Of a stretch of DNA of 9,132 bases, positions 6,272-9,132 are shown piece by piece (within the stretch, counting starts at the first letter, position 1; each line of letters starts with the position of its first letter). This DNA is from Chloroflexota bacterium (GTDB lineage: Bacteria; Chloroflexota; Dehalococcoidia; E44-bin15). Both the position numbers and the translations under genes were made by a program. Under the pieces are notes generated by a model. The model saw only the letters and a list, made by a program, of their open reading frames with translations, was not told the DNA's origin and did no database searches. The DNA lies in the NCBI GenBank assembly GCA_015222405.1, contig JADFVG010000104.1, forward strand, positions 1 through 9,132, given 5' to 3'.

Positions 6272-6800
6272 CGCCTAGCCCATCCTTTCCCTCACTGGAA
6301 ACTAGCTTTGTCAGCGGAGCCAACCTGGGGTCAATAGGAGCAGTGCAACTACAGGGACCCTGATTGAGGTTGTGACCACAGGTGGGGCACAGCCCGGCGC
6401 AGTCCTCCCGGCAAAGGGGCTTCAGGGGCAGGGCCAGCAGCGCATACTGGCGCACTGCCTCACCGAGGTCGAACTCTTGTTTATCATTGATGGTAAAAGC
6501 GCCCTCTTCCTCCGGCCAAGACAAGGGGGCCCCGGTCGAAAGGTCCACTGTGGGTAAAAGCTCTTCCTCTATCTTGAGGATCAAGGGCTGGTAGAAAGTG
6601 CCAAGGCAGCGGCTACACACCGCTTCGACCCTGGTGTTCAGGACGCCGGTAACCAAAATGCCCCGCTCGGTGCGGATCAAATTGATCTCCCCCTGGAGTG
6701 GGAAATCTGCCTCATCCTGGGAATTGCCACTTTGGCCAAAACTGTAGTGGCGTGTGGAACCTATTCGCTCCTTAAGCTGCTCAAAAACGTCAATTACCAT
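6258..6800 (-). CDS. yceD: DUF177 (YceD family) protein
   Basis: A 180-residue cytoplasmic protein of the YceD/DUF177 family, which is almost always encoded next to rpmF and has been linked to 23S rRNA accumulation. Its biochemical role is not settled. The diagnostic features are the EAVCSRCLGTF pair (Cys62, Cys65) and the C-terminal block LCREDCAGLCPTCGHNLN (129-146; Cys130, Cys134, Cys138, Cys141), followed by Cys150 and Cys152. The paired cysteines suggest metal binding; this is inference. It is the first gene of the operon, starting at ATG 6798-6800 about 24 nt after the predicted transcription start. Only a weak GGA lies upstream of the ATG. Its last 14 nt overlap rpmF in another frame, which should couple their translation. 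Confidence 0.92.
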   Translation of the reverse strand: MVIDVFEQLKERIGSTRHYSFGQSGNSQDEADFPLQGEINLIRTERGILVTGVLNTRVEAVCSRCLGTFYQPLILKIEEELLPTVDLSTGAPLSWPEEEGAFTINDKQEFDLGEAVRQYALLALPLKPLCREDCAGLCPTCGHNLNQGPCSCTAPIDPRLAPLTKLVSSEGKDGLGDGST

Positions 6801-6815
6801 CGCATTTCCGTGGCG

Positions 6816-6832
6816 ATGAATAGATTATTCAT
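6816..6832. promoter_or_regulatory. 17-bp palindrome at the fab operon start site
   Basis: ATGAATAGATTATTCAT is a perfect inverted repeat with 7-bp arms around a 3-bp centre. It overlaps the last two bases of the minus-strand -10 box (6831-6836), and its centre at 6824 coincides with the predicted transcription start. Position and symmetry fit an operator for a dimeric repressor. It could instead form a small AU-rich hairpin at the extreme 5' end of the mRNA. I do not recognise it as a FapR, FadR or FabT consensus. Confidence 0.45.
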
Positions 6833-6859
6833 TATAGGTACAGTCTTACCCCTTGTCAA
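6831..6859 (-). promoter_or_regulatory. Consensus sigma70-type promoter of the DUF177-rpmF-fabK-fabD operon
   Basis: On the minus strand TTGACA (6859-6854) and TATAAT (6836-6831) are separated by exactly 17 bp. Both hexamers match the housekeeping sigma consensus at six of six positions. The predicted start is near 6824, leaving a short leader before the ATG at 6800. This implies strong basal expression, as expected for a ribosomal protein operon, unless it is repressed at the adjacent palindrome. Confidence 0.9.
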
Positions 6860-6901
6860 GCCCAAGACATCACCCTTCCTTCGCCCAACGAGAACAAATC
6901 C

Positions 6902-6912
6902 AGTTGCAAACC
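6902..6912 (+). repeat. GCAAACC repeat, copy 1 (over the -35 box)
   Basis: AGTTGCAAACC covers the -35 element of the plus-strand promoter. A near-identical element, AGTGCAAACC, occurs at 6946-6955 just after the predicted start and again at 7021-7030 inside the gene. The GCAAACC cores start at 6906, 6949 and 7024, that is 43 and 75 bp apart. They may be regulator half-sites or chance. Confidence 0.3.
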
Positions 6913-6932
6913 AACCTTAGATATGCTAACAT
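6904..6932 (+). promoter_or_regulatory. Promoter of the LeuA/Re-citrate synthase-like gene
   Basis: TTGCAA (6904-6909) and TAACAT (6927-6932) are 17 bp apart and each match four of six consensus bases. TG at 6924-6925, one base before the -10, makes it an extended -10 promoter. The predicted start is about 6939, giving a leader of about 40 nt. That leader holds AAACCGAGGTTT (6951-6962), a small dyad, and the Shine-Dalgarno GAGGTGG (6967-6973). Confidence 0.6.
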
Positions 6933-6945
6933 ACTTCGTTACCCT

Positions 6946-6955
6946 AGTGCAAACC
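6946..6955 (+). repeat. AGTGCAAACC repeat, copy 2
   Basis: An exact 10-bp match to 7021-7030 and close to 6902-6912. It lies just downstream of the predicted transcription start of the LeuA-like gene and also forms the left arm of the AAACCGAGGTTT dyad. Confidence 0.3.
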
Positions 6956-6979
6956 GAGGTTTTATAGAGGTGGTTAAAG

Positions 6980-8206
6980 ATGGCTAAGATCTATTTTATC
7001 GATGTCACCAATCGAGATGCAGTGCAAACCTCACGAATCATAATGTCCAAGCTGCAAAAGACAATGGTCAATCTCTATCTCTCTGAGATGGGCATCCATC
7101 AATCGGAGTTCGCCTTCCCCTACGTAAAACACGAACGAAATTATGTCCAAGCCAATCTGGAGCTCAAGGAGCTCGGGGCTATGGGAAATCTGGTCCTCGA
7201 GGGCTGGTGCCGCGCCATCGTTGGCGATGTGACCGAGTCCCTTCCCACCGGGGTACGGGACCTCAACATCTCCATCTCCACCTCGGACCAGATGATCACC
7301 CACAAGTTCCGGGGCAAGCTAGATAGGGAAAAGGTGATTGAGGAGATGGTGGAGGCAGCAACCTATGCCAAAAAGGGAGGGGTTAACACCTTGGGGGTAA
7401 ATGCCGAGGATGCCTCGCGAACCGACATGGGCTACCTCATCGCATTCGCTCAGGCAGCCAAACAAGCAGGTGCAGACCGAATAAGGTATTGCGACACCCT
7501 GGGCTACGACACCCCGATGAGCATCTATGAGCGGGTGAAGACCCTGGCGGAAAGGGTAGGGCTCCCGGTAGAACTTCACTGCCATAATGACCTCGGTATG
7601 GCGGTAGCTAACTCCATCGCTGGTGCCAAGGGAGCCATCGATGGTGGCGTTGATGCCTATATCAACACTTCGGTAAACGGGATTGGTGAGCGAGCGGGGC
7701 AGGCAGACCTCCTGAGCTGCATCCTCGGCCTCGGTTTTGCTCGGGATATGGCAGCCTATGAGATCGCCGACCCCATCAACCTCAAGGTGGCCACCAAGCT
7801 GGCCAAGTATGTCTCTTATGCCTTTGACATCCCGATCCCTATCAACCAGCCCGGAGTGGGGGCAAATGTCTTTGCCCATGAGGCCGGGATTCACGCCGAT
7901 GGCGCCCTCAAGGATCGAAGAAATTACGAGCTCTTCGACTACGAGCTCCTGGAGCTGGACGAGGATGTGGAGCGTGTTCCTCCCCGCCGGGTGATCACCA
8001 CCGGTGAATTCAGTGGGCTTGCCGGGTTCAGGCATGTGTATGGCACCCTGGGCATTACCTTCGCTGACAACACGGAGGCGCAACGCATTCTGGAGCTGGC
8101 GCAGGTGGCCAATGCCCACACCCAGCAGCCCCTTACCGATGACGAGCTGCGCTTCATCGCCAAGTATCCGGAGCAAGCAACAAAAATCTTTACCTTAACC
8201 CCCTGA
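6980..8206 (+). CDS. LeuA/homocitrate synthase-family enzyme, candidate Re-citrate synthase
   Basis: A 408-residue DRE-TIM metallolyase-type synthase, which condenses acetyl-CoA with a 2-oxo acid. The N-terminal motif reads FIDVTNRDAVQTSR (6-19), with the base-binding Arg12 and metal-ligand Asp13. The divalent-metal HxH is His200/His202 in HCHNDLG. NGIGERAGQADL (233-244) and HEAGIHADG (300-308, with the expected catalytic His305) follow. It ends near the usual C-terminus of homocitrate-type enzymes and lacks the roughly 120-residue leucine-sensing domain of true 2-isopropylmalate synthase. The DVTNRDxVQTSR start and ISTSDQM block resemble, from memory, the Re-citrate synthases described in Clostridium kluyveri and Dehalococcoides; citramalate or homocitrate synthase remains possible. 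The start is firm: GAGGTGG lies six bases before ATG. It has its own promoter and a downstream hairpin, and no leucine or lysine pathway genes beside it, so it appears monocistronic. Confidence 0.85.
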   Translation: MAKIYFIDVTNRDAVQTSRIIMSKLQKTMVNLYLSEMGIHQSEFAFPYVKHERNYVQANLELKELGAMGNLVLEGWCRAIVGDVTESLPTGVRDLNISISTSDQMITHKFRGKLDREKVIEEMVEAATYAKKGGVNTLGVNAEDASRTDMGYLIAFAQAAKQAGADRIRYCDTLGYDTPMSIYERVKTLAERVGLPVELHCHNDLGMAVANSIAGAKGAIDGGVDAYINTSVNGIGERAGQADLLSCILGLGFARDMAAYEIADPINLKVATKLAKYVSYAFDIPIPINQPGVGANVFAHEAGIHADGALKDRRNYELFDYELLELDEDVERVPPRRVITTGEFSGLAGFRHVYGTLGITFADNTEAQRILELAQVANAHTQQPLTDDELRFIAKYPEQATKIFTLTP

Positions 8207-8231
8207 AACCATAAAGAGGTTGGTAGAAAAT

Positions 8232-8255
8232 AGAAGGCCGGTTTCCCGGCCTTCT
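8232..8255. terminator. Strong GC hairpin after the LeuA-like gene
   Basis: AGAAGGCCGG and CCGGCCTTCT form a perfect 10-bp stem around a TTTC loop, 25 nt after the stop codon. No T-run follows on the plus strand (next bases CCATCTC). On the minus strand a weak TATTTTCT tract follows. It is the most stable hairpin in the window and probably ends or protects the upstream transcript, either as a U-poor terminator or as a 3'-stabilising structure. Confidence 0.55.
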
Positions 8256-8294
8256 CCATCTCAGGCAAAATAAGGATTGGCTGTGGAGAAATCA

Positions 8295-8744
8295 ATGCCA
8301 GAGCTAGTTTTGAAATCCATCGGGATCGTGAGAAATGAGGTTAAGGAGCCAGTAAGACGAGATTGGCAGGAGGTGGTCTCGGAAATCACGCTCGACGAGG
8401 GCCTGGAGGAGTGCCTGGAAGGCTTGGAGGAATTCTCCCACATCATAGTAGTCTACTGGATGCACCGAGCCCCCTCCTGGGGGCAACCCCCGGCCAAGAT
8501 CCACCCCATGGGGAGAGCAGATTTACCCCTGGTGGGGCTATTCGCCACCTGCACCCCTCATCGGCCTAACCCTCTGGGGGTGACTGTGGCCAGGCTCTTG
8601 GAGCGCAGGGGGAACGTACTTAAGGTTGAGGGGTTGGATGCCATCGATGGCACCCCGGTGATCGACATTAAGCCCTATTTCCCACCTCGCGCTGTCTCGC
8701 CCGATAATCTCCATCTACCAGATTGGGCGACAAGACCGAGATGA
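8295..8744 (+). CDS. trmO: TrmO/TsaA-family tRNA N6-methyladenosine-37 methyltransferase
   Basis: A 149-residue protein consisting of the TsaA/TrmO beta-barrel domain. In E. coli TrmO uses SAM to methylate t6A37 to m6t6A in tRNA-Thr. Motifs are IGIVRNE (9-15), LEEFSH (44-49), YWMHRAP (54-60), FATCTPHRPNPLG (83-95) and GLDAIDGTPVIDIKPY (113-128). It matches the short archaeal-type form and lacks the C-terminal extension of the 235-residue E. coli enzyme. The usual RSPxRPNPIG reads CTPHRPNPLG here, so two normally conserved positions differ. I chose ATG 8295 because GGAG lies six bases upstream. TTG 8277 would give MAVEKS in front, but its AAGG is only one base away. The stop overlaps the start of the next gene by 4 nt. 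No strong promoter is visible in the short gap behind the hairpin at 8232-8255. Confidence 0.87.
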   Translation: MPELVLKSIGIVRNEVKEPVRRDWQEVVSEITLDEGLEECLEGLEEFSHIIVVYWMHRAPSWGQPPAKIHPMGRADLPLVGLFATCTPHRPNPLGVTVARLLERRGNVLKVEGLDAIDGTPVIDIKPYFPPRAVSPDNLHLPDWATRPR

Positions 8745-9132
8745 GCGCAGTCAGCGACCCCCTGCTCGAGATTTACCACCGCCTCCTTTCCCACTACGGG
8801 CCCCAGCACTGGTGGCCTGCCGATGACCCCTTCGAGGTAATCCTAGGCGCTATCCTTACCCAGGCGACGGCATGGACCAATGTGGAACAGGCTCTTTCCA
8901 ATCTTAAGGCAGAAACAGCGCTCACGCCAGCGGCGCTCCGCGACCTCCCACACGACAGGCTCGCCGCCCTGATTCGCCCCTGTGGCTACTACAATGCCAA
9001 GGCGGTGAAGGTCAGGGCCTTCGTAGAGGAACTGGGGGCGCTCTACGGCGACGACCTGGGCCGGCTTTTTGCCCTGGCAATAGATGACCTGCGCCCCGAA
9101 CTGCTCTCCATTCATGGGGTGGGGGAGGAGAC
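8741..9132 (+). CDS. Endonuclease III-related HhH-GPD protein (3' partial)
   Basis: An open frame of 130 full codons, plus a final AC that must encode Thr, runs off the window. The sequence resembles the endonuclease III-related group COG2231: HWWPADDPFEVILGAILTQ (23-41), TAWTNVEQAL (43-52), LIRPCGYYNAKA (77-88) and the start of a helix-hairpin-helix, SIHGVGEET (123-131). Such proteins belong to the DNA glycosylase superfamily that excises damaged bases. The catalytic Lys/Asp and any Fe-S cysteines lie beyond the window, so activity cannot be judged. The position where relatives often have Asn (TQNTAW) reads TQATAW. The ATG at 8741 overlaps the trmO stop (ATGA), implying translational coupling; no independent Shine-Dalgarno is evident. 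The family call is good, the substrate unknown. Confidence 0.85.
   Translation, partial: MSAVSDPLLEIYHRLLSHYGPQHWWPADDPFEVILGAILTQATAWTNVEQALSNLKAETALTPAALRDLPHDRLAALIRPCGYYNAKAVKVRAFVEELGALYGDDLGRLFALAIDDLRPELLSIHGVGEE

Noticed and set aside
7319..8176. A 285-codon open frame on the minus strand, antisense to the LeuA-like gene
   Set aside because: The plus strand has conserved catalytic motifs, promoter and Shine-Dalgarno; the antisense translation shows no family features.
8277..8294. TTG start six codons upstream for the TrmO-like gene
   Set aside because: Its AAGG is only one base from the codon; ATG 8295 has GGAG at six bases and starts right before the conserved domain.
1..9132. tRNA, rRNA, CRISPR, insertion sequence or prophage signals
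   Set aside because: No repeat arrays, transposase-like frames, terminal inverted repeats or tRNA cloverleaf patterns were seen by eye; the gene content is core chromosomal.

Overview
This 9.1 kb window is a gene-dense piece of bacterial chromosome of moderately high GC. No mobile element, CRISPR array or structural RNA gene is visible. The gene set suggests an anaerobic member of the Chloroflexota, most likely class Dehalococcoidia: FabK-type enoyl reductase, a zinc-ribbon L32, and a short LeuA-like synthase resembling the Re-citrate synthases of Dehalococcoides and clostridia. This placement is inferred from gene content and not from phylogeny.

Layout. (1) Positions 1-2128, plus strand: the 3' part of plsX, then trxA and trxB with gaps of 15 and 27 nt, probably one transcript. 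It meets the minus-strand genes tail to tail at about 2129-2173. (2) Positions 2174-2857, minus strand: nusB then acpP, 15 nt apart, with acpP starting at TTG. (3) Positions 2940-4079, minus strand: a COG1180-type radical SAM protein with extra Cys pairs, apparently its own transcription unit. (4) Positions 4186-6800, minus strand: a compact operon DUF177(yceD)-rpmF-fabK-fabD. Its genes overlap by 14 nt, are separated by 9 nt, and overlap by 8 nt. A perfect-consensus sigma70-type promoter (6831-6859) drives it, a 17-bp palindrome is centred on the predicted transcription start, and a hairpin plus U-tract ends it at fabD. (5) Positions 6980-9132, plus strand: the LeuA/Re-citrate synthase-like gene behind its own promoter, a strong hairpin, then a TrmO-like tRNA methyltransferase gene overlapping by 4 nt the start of an endonuclease III-like gene that runs off the window.

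Functional reading. Most of the window belongs to type II fatty-acid and phospholipid synthesis: PlsX makes acyl phosphate from acyl-ACP, AcpP carries the acyl chain, FabD loads malonyl onto ACP, and FabK does the final reduction. These genes are interleaved with translation or transcription genes (rpmF, DUF177, nusB) and thiol redox genes (trxA, trxB). The classical plsX-fabH-fabD-fabG-acpP-fabF order is broken: plsX and acpP converge from opposite strands, and no fabG, fabF or fabH is present here. I see no clear undescribed system. The points most worth checking are the palindrome at the fab operon start site, the biochemical identity of the LeuA-like enzyme, the orphan radical SAM protein, and unusual residues in thioredoxin (CAPC) and ACP (a 5-residue insertion).
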